A DNA stretch of 64,000 nucleotides. Origin: Hymenobacter duratus. GTDB taxonomy: Bacteria > Bacteroidota > Bacteroidia > Cytophagales > Hymenobacteraceae. Location of the stretch: NCBI RefSeq assembly GCF_014698995.1, contig NZ_JACWZZ010000002.1, forward strand, positions 496,001 through 560,000, read 5' to 3'. Below the pieces are notes generated by a model. The model saw nothing but the letters and a program-made list of their open reading frames with translations. It ran no database searches and was not told the DNA's origin. The position numbers were made by a program, and so were the translations under genes. Of this stretch, positions 26,409-34,431 are shown in pieces (the first letter of the stretch is position 1; every line of letters starts with the position of its first letter).

Positions 26409-26972
26409 CTATTGGCGAGCCCGTTCCAGCAGCACAATGGGCGCGTTGTGGTAGGTGGCGCGGGCAAATTCCTGAAAACCGAATTTGCGCGCCACAGCCA
26501 GCGAAGCCACGTTTTCGGGGTCGATGATGCAGGTGAGGCGGGCTTGGGGAAAGCGGGGTTCAATCCAAGCCAGGGCAGCCTGCAGGACCTGGCTGGCGTA
26601 GCCGCGGCCGTGCAGGCGCGGGGCCAGGGTCCAGCCGGCTTCCAGGGTGCCCTTGAGGGAAGGCGTCAGGTCGCGCTGAAAATCGAAGAAGCCTACGGAG
26701 CCGCAGTAGCGGCCGGTGGCTTTTTCCTCGATAGACCACGCGCCGTAGCCAAACATGGCCCAGTGGCCCAACTGGCCCAGCATCCGCCGCCACACTTCCT
26801 CCTCCGTTTGGGGCTTGTTGCCCAGGAAGCGGTAGAAAGCCGGGTCGTTGAGCAGGGCAGTAAATTCCGGCAGGTCGGTGGGCAGCGGGCCGCGCAATAG
26901 CAGATCGGGCGTGTCGAGTTGGGGTACCGTTACGGCGGGTGTATTAAGCAGAGTAAGCAGAGGCGGCGTCAT
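26409..26972 (-). CDS. GNAT-family N-acetyltransferase, RimJ/RimL type
   Basis: This 187-residue cytosolic protein has the RimJ/RimL pattern: an N-terminal LDTPDLLLRGPLPTDLPEF, a central WSIEEKATGRYCGSVGFFDF, the acetyl-CoA pyrophosphate loop LHGRGYASQVL (about 120), and NVASLAVARKFGF near the C terminus. Such enzymes acetylate ribosomal protein N termini, antibiotics or small amines; the substrate cannot be read here. It is followed by a REP-like palindrome. Confidence 0.9.
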   Translation of the reverse strand: MTPPLLTLLNTPAVTVPQLDTPDLLLRGPLPTDLPEFTALLNDPAFYRFLGNKPQTEEEVWRRMLGQLGHWAMFGYGAWSIEEKATGRYCGSVGFFDFQRDLTPSLKGTLEAGWTLAPRLHGRGYASQVLQAALAWIEPRFPQARLTCIIDPENVASLAVARKFGFQEFARATYHNAPIVLLERARQ

Positions 26973-27011
26973 GGTGGCAGCTGGGATGAATGGTAGAGCA
27001 GACGACGGGGC

Positions 27012-28415
27012 TCAGGCGCTGGTTACTTGCAGCCACAATGGGCCTTTCGGGCGTAGCGTCACCAGCGGGTCGGTACCAGGAGCATCGGGAGCAGTGGGCT
27101 GAAAATCGAAGTGGCGCAGCGCCTCCAGCAACACCAGCTGAATTTCGGTGAGGGCAAAATGGTTGCCGACGCACAGGCGTGGCCCGCCCCCGAAAGGCAG
27201 ATAAGCATAGGCTGGAATTGGTGGTTCCTGGCCGGACGCGAACCGCTCGGGCCGGAAAGCATCCGGTTCCGGCCACAGGCCCGGGTGGCGGTGAATGCCG
27301 TAGATGTAGATGGAAAACAGCGTGCCTTTCGGAATAGGTAGCCCCCGAAACTCGTCGTCTTCCAGCGCTACCCGGTCCAGAATCCAGGCAGGCGGGTAAA
27401 GGCGCATAGTTTCCTGCACCACCTGCTGGGCATAGGTTAGCTGCGGGAGTTCGGCAAATTCCGGCGGACGCTGGGCCAGCCCTGCCGCGGCCCGCTCCTG
27501 CCGAACCCGTTGGGCCGCCTGTGGATGCTGGGCCAGCAAATAGAATAGCCAACTCAAAGCGTTGGCGCTGGTTTCGTGGCCGGCCAGCAGCAGAATATTG
27601 GCCTCGTCCAGCAGTTGCTCCTCACTCATGCCTTCGCCGGTGTCTTCGTAGCGCGCATCCAGCAGCATCTGCAGCAGGTCATCGGGGGCCGGACTTTCTG
27701 GAGCAGTATTCTGCCGCCACCGAATGTAGCCGCGCACTAACTCGCGCAATTCCTGGCTGAGGGCCTCGTGCTTTTTGTACGCGCCCCGCGCCATAAACCA
27801 CGGCCGTAAATAGGGCTGCCGGATGGTGCGCACATAAAAGGCCTGGATGCGCGTGAGAATGTCGGACAGCCGGTTACGCTCCGCATCGGCCATACTGGTA
27901 CCGAAGGTGGCCTGCGCAATAATGTGAAAAGCCACCCGGGTCATTTCAGCATGAATATCTACCGTGAGCATGCTCTGAGGCGCGGCCTGCAGGCGGGCGC
28001 GCAGGTCGGCGCTCCACTCCTCGGCAGCAGCCTGCATCAGGCGCGTCAGGGCCGTGAGGCGCTGCTTATGAAAGCCCGGCTGAATCAGGCGGCGCTGCCG
28101 GAGCCAGTCGGCGCCTTCGTTGGTGAGCAACCCGCGCCCTAGGTATCGGATGAGGCCATGCGTCAGGTCGGATTTGAGGTAACGGCGGTGGTTTTTCTGC
28201 AGAATATGCTGAGCCAGCGCCGGGTCGCGCGTGACAATACAAGGCCGCACGCCGCCCAGGTGCAGCCCCACCGTGTCGCCGTGGTTCGAAAGGGCCCGGT
28301 CGAGGTTGCGGATAGGCTCGCGGGCCATAGCCAGGGAACCAAGCAAGGTGCGCCAGCGTGGCACCTTAGGCAGCGTAGTTAGTTCAGGGGCGCTGGGCGA
28401 AGTGGGAACAGACAT
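27012..28415 (-). CDS. cytochrome P450
   Basis: This 467-residue soluble-type P450 has all landmark motifs: the I-helix LLLAGHETSANAL (about 268-280), the ExxR of ETMRLYPP (about 334), the PERF-type RPERFASG (about 390), and the haem-ligand loop FGGGPRLCVGNHF with Cys415. There is no N-terminal membrane anchor, so it is probably cytosolic and needs separate redox partners, which are not nearby. The architecture resembles the CYP102/CYP4-like bacterial group that often hydroxylates fatty acids, but substrate assignment is inference. It is divergent from the zinc-ribbon gene. Confidence 0.95.
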   Translation of the reverse strand: MSVPTSPSAPELTTLPKVPRWRTLLGSLAMAREPIRNLDRALSNHGDTVGLHLGGVRPCIVTRDPALAQHILQKNHRRYLKSDLTHGLIRYLGRGLLTNEGADWLRQRRLIQPGFHKQRLTALTRLMQAAAEEWSADLRARLQAAPQSMLTVDIHAEMTRVAFHIIAQATFGTSMADAERNRLSDILTRIQAFYVRTIRQPYLRPWFMARGAYKKHEALSQELRELVRGYIRWRQNTAPESPAPDDLLQMLLDARYEDTGEGMSEEQLLDEANILLLAGHETSANALSWLFYLLAQHPQAAQRVRQERAAAGLAQRPPEFAELPQLTYAQQVVQETMRLYPPAWILDRVALEDDEFRGLPIPKGTLFSIYIYGIHRHPGLWPEPDAFRPERFASGQEPPIPAYAYLPFGGGPRLCVGNHFALTEIQLVLLEALRHFDFQPTAPDAPGTDPLVTLRPKGPLWLQVTSA

Positions 28416-28566
28416 CGTAGCAGGATAGCAATCAGAGCGGGGAAGATACGGGACGACGGCTTCGGTTGGTAGCCGAACATAACCCCGCCCCTACTTCTGC
28501 CCGTACAGAACGAAGCGGCCCCGTTGCGGCCCGCCGTCCTTTCTTCCAAACCAACTTCCTTTTCCT

Positions 28567-28866
28567 ATGTGGATTCAACAGACAAGCACTCCGGCCCCTC
28601 TCAGCGAACTTCAAGGCCATACGGTCGGCCTCAAATTCGAATGCAACCAATGCCACACCGAAGTATTCACTGATTCCATAGGGGTGCCCGCCGCCGACCA
28701 CCTCGCGAATTCCACGGAAGATGACGGCCAGTTTGAAAAGGAGGAAATCAAGTGCCCTGGCTGCGACATGACCCACGAAATAACCGTGAAAAGCACCTTC
28801 GAGGGCGTCACGTTCGATGTATCCGAGGTACAACCGGCAAGTGTATCCTACCAGCTGAATCACTAG
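28567..28866 (+). CDS. small two-CxxC (zinc-ribbon-like) protein
   Basis: This 99-residue acidic protein has two CxxC knuckles about 45 residues apart (FECNQCHTE and IKCPGCDMT), fitting a zinc-ribbon fold. An acidic stretch (NSTEDDGQFEKEE) lies between them, and the C terminus is beta-rich (ITVKSTFEGVTFDVSEVQP). There is no signal or membrane segment. A strong terminator follows. I do not recognise a named family. Confidence 0.72.
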   Translation: MWIQQTSTPAPLSELQGHTVGLKFECNQCHTEVFTDSIGVPAADHLANSTEDDGQFEKEEIKCPGCDMTHEITVKSTFEGVTFDVSEVQPASVSYQLNH

Positions 28867-28920
28867 CCGCTGGCCCGAGGCAGACTACCCGGATTTGGTA
28901 GCCGATTGACAGTCATCCAA

Positions 28921-28960
28921 AGCAAAAGAGGCTTGTCGTCTGGCAAGCCTCTTTTGCTTT
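28921..28960. terminator. bidirectional terminator between the zinc-ribbon gene and the polyprenyl synthase gene
   Basis: A 15-bp perfect stem (AGCAAAAGAGGCTTG with CAAGCCTCTTTTGCT) with an 8-base loop and T-rich arm separates the two convergent genes. Confidence 0.9.
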
Positions 28961-29002
28961 GTCGCCCGGGGCAGCAACTGAAGCCGCTGCCAGCCGAGCT
29001 AC

Positions 29003-29983
29003 TCAGTGGTTCCGCTCGATGGTGTAGTTAATCAGTTGCTCCAGGGAAGTGCGCGACGCCGACTCAGGGAAGGTGCGCAGGATGGTCAGCGCCTCGTCGC
29101 GGTAGCGCTCCATAATCCGGATAGCGTAGTCCAGCCCTCCGGACTGCTTCACAAACTCGATAACGGCCTGTACCCGGTCTTTGCGGCCGTCGTTGTTCTT
29201 TACGTTATAGATGATGCGGCGCTTCGTGAGCCAGTCGGCTTGCTGCAGCGCATAAATGAGCGGCAGCGTCATCTTTTTTTCCTTGATATCGATACCCACC
29301 GGCTTGCCAATTTCGGTGGTGCCAAAATCAAACAGGTCGTCTTTGATCTGGAAAGCCATGCCTACTTTCTCGCCGAAAAGGCGGGTGCGCTCAATCGTGT
29401 CCTTGTCGGCGCCAGCCGAAGCAGCACCCACAGCGCAGCAGGAAGCAATAAGCGAGGCTGTTTTCTGGCGAATAATATCGAAGTACACGTCCTCGGTGAT
29501 GTCGAGGCGGCGGGCTTTTTCGATCTGCAGCAACTCGCCTTCGCTGAGCTCCTTCACGGCGTTGCTCACGATTTTGAGCAGCTCGTAATCATCGTTTTCC
29601 AGGCTCAGCAGCAGCCCCTTGCTCAGCAGATAGTCGCCGACGAGCACGGCAATCTTGTTTTTCCAGAGGGCGTTGATGCTGAAAAAGCCGCGCCGGTAGT
29701 TGCTTTCATCCACCACATCGTCGTGCACGAGGGTAGCCGTGTGCAGCAGCTCAATGAGGGCCGCGCCGCGGAACGAAGCTTCGGGCAGCGGGTCGCCGCC
29801 GCTGATTTTGGCCGTGAAGAACACAAACATGGGCCGGATCTGCTTGCCCTTGCGCTTCACGATATAACCCATAATCTTATCCAGCAGCAGCTGCCGCGTT
29901 TGCATGGACGCCCGGAATTTCTTCTCGAACTCCTCCATTTCGGCGGCAATAGGCGCCTGTATCTGGTCCAGCGTAACGGTCAT
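29003..29983 (-). CDS. all-trans polyprenyl diphosphate synthase
   Basis: This 326-residue enzyme extends a short isoprenyl diphosphate with isopentenyl diphosphate, most likely to make the menaquinone side chain. The first aspartate-rich motif is HDDVVD (Asp88, Asp89, Asp92) and the second is KDDLFD (Asp215, Asp216, Asp219). The KGKQIRP motif of substrate binding is at about residue 45-51. The small residues upstream of the first motif (ELLHTATLV) agree with a long-chain synthase. Chain length cannot be set from sequence alone. Confidence 0.93.
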   Translation of the reverse strand: MTVTLDQIQAPIAAEMEEFEKKFRASMQTRQLLLDKIMGYIVKRKGKQIRPMFVFFTAKISGGDPLPEASFRGAALIELLHTATLVHDDVVDESNYRRGFFSINALWKNKIAVLVGDYLLSKGLLLSLENDDYELLKIVSNAVKELSEGELLQIEKARRLDITEDVYFDIIRQKTASLIASCCAVGAASAGADKDTIERTRLFGEKVGMAFQIKDDLFDFGTTEIGKPVGIDIKEKKMTLPLIYALQQADWLTKRRIIYNVKNNDGRKDRVQAVIEFVKQSGGLDYAIRIMERYRDEALTILRTFPESASRTSLEQLINYTIERNH

Positions 29984-30340
29984 GCAGGTATTTTGGGCGG
30001 TGCAATGATACGGGGCCGCGCGGGGGTTTCCTAACGGGCACGCCCGCGCCGGCGGAAGCGGCGCGGCCCGCAGGCCCTGCTACATACACCGGCAGCCACC
30101 GTCTGGTATAGCCAGCGCCGCTGCTGCCTGCGTATTTCACGATAAAACCGAAGCTGGCTTCCAGCAATTTTCAACTGCCTCCGCGACAACGGGACTACTT
30201 TGTGGCTACCTTGCCTGGCAGGCGGAACAGGCTGGTGCGGTAGGCACTGCCACCCTGCCGCCACTACGGCAGCCGATGTTTCGGCGGCTTTTCAGGTTAT
30301 TTACTGGCTGCTGCAGGGTTCCTGTGGTTGCCGTTCGGCT
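29984..30340. other. 357-base divergent intergenic region
   Basis: The gap between the polyprenyl synthase and the hydrolase gene is GC-rich, with short inverted repeats around 30045-30075 (GCCCGCGCCGG...). Only degenerate promoter-like sequences were found: TATCATTG on the minus strand about 26 bases before the synthase ATG, and CTACTTTG near 30193 on the plus strand. No gene or known RNA was recognised. Confidence 0.5.
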
Positions 30341-31207
30341 ATGGCTGCTTCTCCGGTTCGTCTCGATTTCCAACTCACCAGTGCCCGCCACCCCCGGCCG
30401 TTCACGGCCGACGTCCGCTACCTGCCCGATGGCCGGCCCAAACCGGTGGTAGTGTTCGTGCACGGATTCAAAGGGTTCAAGGACTGGGGGCATTTTAACG
30501 TGCTGGCCGACTGGTTTGCACAGCAGGGCTTTGTGTTCGTGAAACTCAACCTCTCGCACAATGGCCTGGTGGTAGGCGGCACCGGCGACCTGGAAGACCT
30601 GGAAGCTTTTGGCCGCAACAATTTCAGCCTGGAACTAGACGATATTGGTACGCTGCTGGACCATCTGGAGCAAAGTGCTGCCGTGTTGCCGGCTACTGAA
30701 GCCGACTTTTCCCGGTTGGCCCTCATCGGGCACAGCCGGGGCGGCGGGCTGGTGCTGCTGAAAGCGGCCGAAGATGCGCGCGTGAAGGCCGTCGTAACCT
30801 GGGCCGCCATCAGCAATGTAAACCCCGGCTGGACCGACGAGCTCATGCAGCATTGGCAGCAGCAGGGCGTGTATCACGTAGAAAACACCCGCACCAAACA
30901 GCTGCTGCCGCTCTACTACCAGATTGTGGAAGACTACCACCAGAACCGGCTGCGCCTCGATATTGCGCATAACCTGCGCCGCAAGCTCCGGCAGCCCCTG
31001 CTCATCGTACACGGCGACCAGGACGAAACGGTGCCAGTGGAGCGCGCCCACGAGCTGAAAGGCTGGAAACCCGAAGCCGAGCTGGTTCTGCTGCCCGCTG
31101 TCACCCACAATTTCGGCGGCGGCCATCCGTGGCCGCAGGAAGAACTGCCAAACGAGGCGCAGCAAGCCGCTGAGGCAACGGTGGAGTTTTTGCAGCGCAT
31201 ACTCTAA
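30341..31207 (+). CDS. alpha/beta hydrolase (serine aminopeptidase-like)
   Basis: This is a 288-residue cytosolic hydrolase when started at the ATG at 30341; the upstream in-frame extension is low-complexity and unlikely. It shows the oxyanion segment VVVFVHGFKGFKDWG (about 37-50), the nucleophile elbow LIGHSRGGGLV with Ser132, the acid in VHGDQDETVP (about 228), and the His in THNFGGGHPW (about 262). The FKGFKDWG motif is shared by Bacteroidota dienelactone-hydrolase-like and aminopeptidase-like proteins. Its stop overlaps the next gene's start (TAATG), suggesting translational coupling to the membrane protein at 31207. Confidence 0.86.
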   Translation: MAASPVRLDFQLTSARHPRPFTADVRYLPDGRPKPVVVFVHGFKGFKDWGHFNVLADWFAQQGFVFVKLNLSHNGLVVGGTGDLEDLEAFGRNNFSLELDDIGTLLDHLEQSAAVLPATEADFSRLALIGHSRGGGLVLLKAAEDARVKAVVTWAAISNVNPGWTDELMQHWQQQGVYHVENTRTKQLLPLYYQIVEDYHQNRLRLDIAHNLRRKLRQPLLIVHGDQDETVPVERAHELKGWKPEAELVLLPAVTHNFGGGHPWPQEELPNEAQQAAEATVEFLQRIL

Positions 31208-31824
31208 TGCTTTTTGCGTTGAAAAAGCTGTTTACACACCTTTTCGCATTCGGCGTTAATTTTTACTTCCTCTCCGCATGCCTTGGCCTGGCCGCCGCAG
31301 TATACACTACTGAGCAGGGCCCTCTGCATCCGGTTGCTGCGGTATGCATTCCGGTGGCGTCTCTTCTGCTTTGTATTTGCTATCAGCTACGACGACGGTC
31401 CTTCTCTTTTCTCAGTCCTGGGGAAATAGCTCTCAGCAACCACGATAAGTCAAATCTATTGCTGCAACAGTCCGGCTTCGCACTGACGCGCATTCCACTA
31501 TTCATTTTATTACTCCTGACTCTGGCTTTACCCAGTAATTTCTTGGATGGCTTGAGTGAAGAACAGACCTACCGAATTCCGCAGGTAGCCACATTGGCTC
31601 TGTTGTATTTCTGCTTCTATCGTGGCCTCGTTTTTTTCTCGCAGCCTAGGTTTTCGACTGCTGCTATGTTTGTCGGTGGGTTATTACTGTCGGCAGTAAT
31701 GTCGTACACGCCCGGCGCCGCTGGCGCGGCTGTTTCCGCCCTGTTTCTGGCGCTGGCAGGGCTCTGGATAGTGGCATGGCTACTGTACCAACGCTTTCAT
31801 ACTCCCTTGCCTGACACCCCTTAA
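31207..31824 (+). CDS. integral membrane protein of unknown function
   Basis: This 205-residue protein has about four to five hydrophobic helices (FAFGVNFYFLSACLGLAAAV, PVAAVCIPVASLLLCICY, IPLFILLLLTLALP, VATLALLYFCFYRGLVFF, and a C-terminal pair). Its ATG overlaps the hydrolase stop by one base. Base composition is visibly less GC-rich than its neighbours. The gene is followed by folK after only 3 bases, so the three probably form one transcript. I do not recognise a family. Confidence 0.72.
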   Translation: MLFALKKLFTHLFAFGVNFYFLSACLGLAAAVYTTEQGPLHPVAAVCIPVASLLLCICYQLRRRSFSFLSPGEIALSNHDKSNLLLQQSGFALTRIPLFILLLLTLALPSNFLDGLSEEQTYRIPQVATLALLYFCFYRGLVFFSQPRFSTAAMFVGGLLLSAVMSYTPGAAGAAVSALFLALAGLWIVAWLLYQRFHTPLPDTP

Positions 31825-31827
31825 TCC

Positions 31828-32310
31828 ATGCCCGTTGCCTACCTCCTGCTTGGCTCTAACCTCGGCGACCGAGCTACTATTCTGCACGAAGCGCTACAGT
31901 ACCTGCAGGATGCAGCCGGCACAGTGGAGGCGGTTTCCGGGTTGTATGAAACCGCCGCCTGGGGCCTCGAAGACCAGCCACCTTTTCTCAACCAGGCCGT
32001 GCAGTTGCGCACGTCTCTGTTGCCGGAGAAGCTACTCGATGCCTGCTTAGCCACGGAGCAGCAAGCGGGCCGGCAACGTCTGGTGCGCTGGGGCGCCCGC
32101 ACCTTGGATGTGGATATCCTGCTCTACGAGGATATAGTGCTGCATACGCCGCGCCTGACGGTGCCGCATCCGCGGCTGCCGGAACGCCGCTTCGCGCTGG
32201 TGCCTCTGGCCGATATTGCCGCTTCGGTGGTGCACCCGGTGCTGGACCGCACGGTGGCGGAGCTGCTGGCCGCGTGTGCCGATGAGCTTGCAGTTACCCG
32301 CTTAAAATAG
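31828..32310 (+). CDS. folK: 6-hydroxymethyl-dihydropterin pyrophosphokinase
   Basis: This 160-residue enzyme transfers pyrophosphate from ATP to 6-hydroxymethyl-7,8-dihydropterin in folate synthesis. Family landmarks are YLLLGSNLGDRATIL at the N terminus, VSGLYETAAWGLEDQPPFLN (about 35-54), RWGARTLDVDILLY with the Mg2+-binding Asp pair (about 92), and PHPRLPERRFALVPLADIA. It starts 3 bases after the membrane protein stop and is the last gene of that apparent operon. Confidence 0.95.
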   Translation: MPVAYLLLGSNLGDRATILHEALQYLQDAAGTVEAVSGLYETAAWGLEDQPPFLNQAVQLRTSLLPEKLLDACLATEQQAGRQRLVRWGARTLDVDILLYEDIVLHTPRLTVPHPRLPERRFALVPLADIAASVVHPVLDRTVAELLAACADELAVTRLK

Positions 32311-32500
32311 GTATATTAGAATATTCAGGATGCGTATCCCGCCTGACCGGATCTGGTCCTGCCGGAAGCATGTCGGCTGGCTGTATCCTGAGAGAAGGCA
32401 CAGTGGTATCTGCCGGGTGCGCCGCCGAAGTAAGGCCGGAAACGAGCTTCCGCGCTTGGCTTCTGTATTCATCGAGCTTTGTCAGTCACAGGCTACAACT

Positions 32501-33346
32501 ATGGAAGCACAACTGGAGCAGATTCGGGAGCAGCAAAAAGAAACCTGGAACAGGTTTTCGGCCGGGTGGCGAAAGTGGGATGACTTCACAATGGACTGGC
32601 TGCGGCCGATGGGAGAAGAAATAATCAGTTCCCTGGACCTGCAGCCCACCGATATAGTATTGGATGTGGCAGCCGGCACCGGCGAGCCGGGCCTTACCAT
32701 CGCCACCATTGTGCAGGATGGAAAGGTGGTAATTACGGACCTCGCGGAGAAGATGCTTGCCGTAGCCCGCGACAACGCCGCTAAAAAGGGCATTACTAAC
32801 TACGAAACCGTAGCCTGCGACGTATCAGAATTGCCGTTCGAGGACGCCACGTTTGATGCCGTAAGCTGCCGTTTCGGCTTCATGTTTTTCCCCGATATGC
32901 TGATGGCAGCCCGGGAGATGGTGCGCGTGCTGAAGCCCGGCGGGAAACTGGCAGCAGCGGTGTGGGGTATGCCCGAAAAGAACTTCTGGATTACGGCCAT
33001 CATGAGTACCATCAATCGAAATATGCAGCTACCGGCCCCGCCACCCGGAGCGCCCGGCATGTTTCGCTGTGGCAGCCCCGGCTTTCTGGCCGATTTGTTC
33101 CGGCAAGCCGGGCTGAAAGACGTGACCGAAAAGGAGGTGACTGGCACGCTCAATTGCGGCACGAATGATAACTATTGGAACTTCATGAATGAGGTAGCTG
33201 CCCCGGTAGTTTTTGCGCTGAGCAAAGCCGATGAAGCCACCAAAGACAAGATTCAGCAGGAAGTCTTCGCCCTAGTAGACCAAAAGCTGCCCGGCAAAAA
33301 CACCGCCCTGGACTACGGAACCGTGGTGGTGAGTGGCGAGAAATAG
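32501..33346 (+). CDS. class I SAM-dependent methyltransferase (UbiE-like)
   Basis: This is a 281-residue protein when started at the ATG at 32501. The open frame continues to 32330 but adds Arg/Cys-rich sequence unlike the family. Motif I is VLDVAAGTGEPGL (about 53-65), motif II is VVITDLAEKML, motif post-II includes ACDVSELPFEDATFDAVSCR, and motif III is RVLKPGGKLAAAVWG. This core is close to UbiE/MenG quinone methyltransferases, but the C-terminal region (FLADLFRQAGLKDVTEKEV) is that of a broader group. The substrate is not known. A perfect palindromic terminator follows. Confidence 0.88.
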   Translation: MEAQLEQIREQQKETWNRFSAGWRKWDDFTMDWLRPMGEEIISSLDLQPTDIVLDVAAGTGEPGLTIATIVQDGKVVITDLAEKMLAVARDNAAKKGITNYETVACDVSELPFEDATFDAVSCRFGFMFFPDMLMAAREMVRVLKPGGKLAAAVWGMPEKNFWITAIMSTINRNMQLPAPPPGAPGMFRCGSPGFLADLFRQAGLKDVTEKEVTGTLNCGTNDNYWNFMNEVAAPVVFALSKADEATKDKIQQEVFALVDQKLPGKNTALDYGTVVVSGEK

Positions 33347-33368
33347 CTCGCACCTGTTCAGGATAAAA

Positions 33369-33410
33369 CAAAAAAGCGCCCTGCCGGAATTCCGGCAGGG
33401 CGCTTTTTTG
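33369..33410. terminator. perfect-palindrome bidirectional terminator
   Basis: A 42-base perfect palindrome centred on GGAATTCC, with A-run and T-run ends, separates the convergent methyltransferase and fabD genes. Confidence 0.95.
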
Positions 33411-33427
33411 TTGAGGCGACTTGCCGT

Positions 33428-34315
33428 CTATACGGCTGCTGAGCTTACGGCCACTTCCGGCGCAATCTTCTTCACGAGGCCCTGCAGCACCTTGCCAGGT
33501 CCGCACTCCACAAACTCCGTAGCGCCATCCTGCACCATACGCTGCACGCTCTGGGTCCAGCGGACGGGAGCCGTGAGCTGACGCACCAAGTTCTCCCGGA
33601 TTTCGTCGGGGTCGGTGTGCGGGGCGGCATCCACGTTCTGGTACACCGGGCAGATACCTGCCGAGAAAGTCGTGCGCGCAATGGCTTCGGCCAGCGCCGC
33701 CTCTGCCGACTGCATCAGGGGAGAATGGAAAGCGCCGCCTACGGGCAGCGGCAGGGCGCGCTTGGCGCCGGCGGCTTTCAGCTGCTCGCAGGCCAGTTCA
33801 ATACCGCGCTGGGAGCCGGAAACCACCAGTTGGCCGGGGCAGTTGTAGTTGGCCGCTACCACCACGTTGCCGGCTGCACTGATTTCCTGGCAGATACGAG
33901 CCGTGGTATCGTCGTCGAGGCCGAGAATGGCGGCCATGGTACCGGGCTGCTCCTGGCAAGCGGCCTGCATGGCTTGGGCGCGTTTGGCTACCAGCAGCAG
34001 CGCATCTTCAAAGCGCAGCACTTTGGCCGCCACCAGCGCCGAAAACTCGCCCAATGAGTGGCCTGCCACCATAGCCGGCTGCAGCTCGGGCAGCACAGCA
34101 GCCAGCGCTATGGAATGCAGGAAAATGGCTGGCTGCGTCACGTCGGTGCGGCGCAGGTCTTCCTCAGAGCCGGAAAACATGATATCGGTGAGCGAGAAGC
34201 CCAGCAGCTCATTGGCCTGGTCCATCAGGCGCTTGGCTTCGGGGTGCTGTTCGTACAGGTCGCGGCCCATGCCGCTAAACTGGCTGCCTTGGCCAGGAAA
34301 AACAACTGCTTTCAT
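33428..34315 (-). CDS. fabD: malonyl-CoA:ACP transacylase
   Basis: This 295-residue enzyme loads malonyl groups onto acyl carrier protein to feed fatty-acid elongation. It begins with the VVFPGQGSQFSGMG loop, has the nucleophile Ser87 in VAGHSLGEFSALV, a substrate-binding Arg region (KRAQAMQ), and the catalytic His in GGAFHSPLM (about 199). The length is standard. No other fab gene is adjacent. Confidence 0.96.
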   Translation of the reverse strand: MKAVVFPGQGSQFSGMGRDLYEQHPEAKRLMDQANELLGFSLTDIMFSGSEEDLRRTDVTQPAIFLHSIALAAVLPELQPAMVAGHSLGEFSALVAAKVLRFEDALLLVAKRAQAMQAACQEQPGTMAAILGLDDDTTARICQEISAAGNVVVAANYNCPGQLVVSGSQRGIELACEQLKAAGAKRALPLPVGGAFHSPLMQSAEAALAEAIARTTFSAGICPVYQNVDAAPHTDPDEIRENLVRQLTAPVRWTQSVQRMVQDGATEFVECGPGKVLQGLVKKIAPEVAVSSAAV

Positions 34316-34365
34316 GAGAGAATAATAGAGAGTGGCAAAGGATGGGGCGGCAAGATAGCCGAAAT

Positions 34366-34400
34366 AAAAAAGCCCGCTACCGAAGGGCAGCGGGCTTTTT
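34366..34400. terminator. terminator of the T9SS type B gene
   Basis: The arms AAAAAGCCCGCTACC and GGCAGCGGGCTTTTT pair with one or two mismatches around a GAAG loop; on the minus strand they follow the stop at 34432. Confidence 0.9.
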
Positions 34401-34431
34401 CGTGACAGACAGGCAAGGAAAGCGTGGCTGG

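Noticed and set aside
32330-32500. An N-terminal extension of the methyltransferase from the ATG at 32330.
   Set aside because: The extra residues are rich in Arg, Cys and Trp and have no counterpart in the family; the internal ATG at 32501 gives a standard N terminus.
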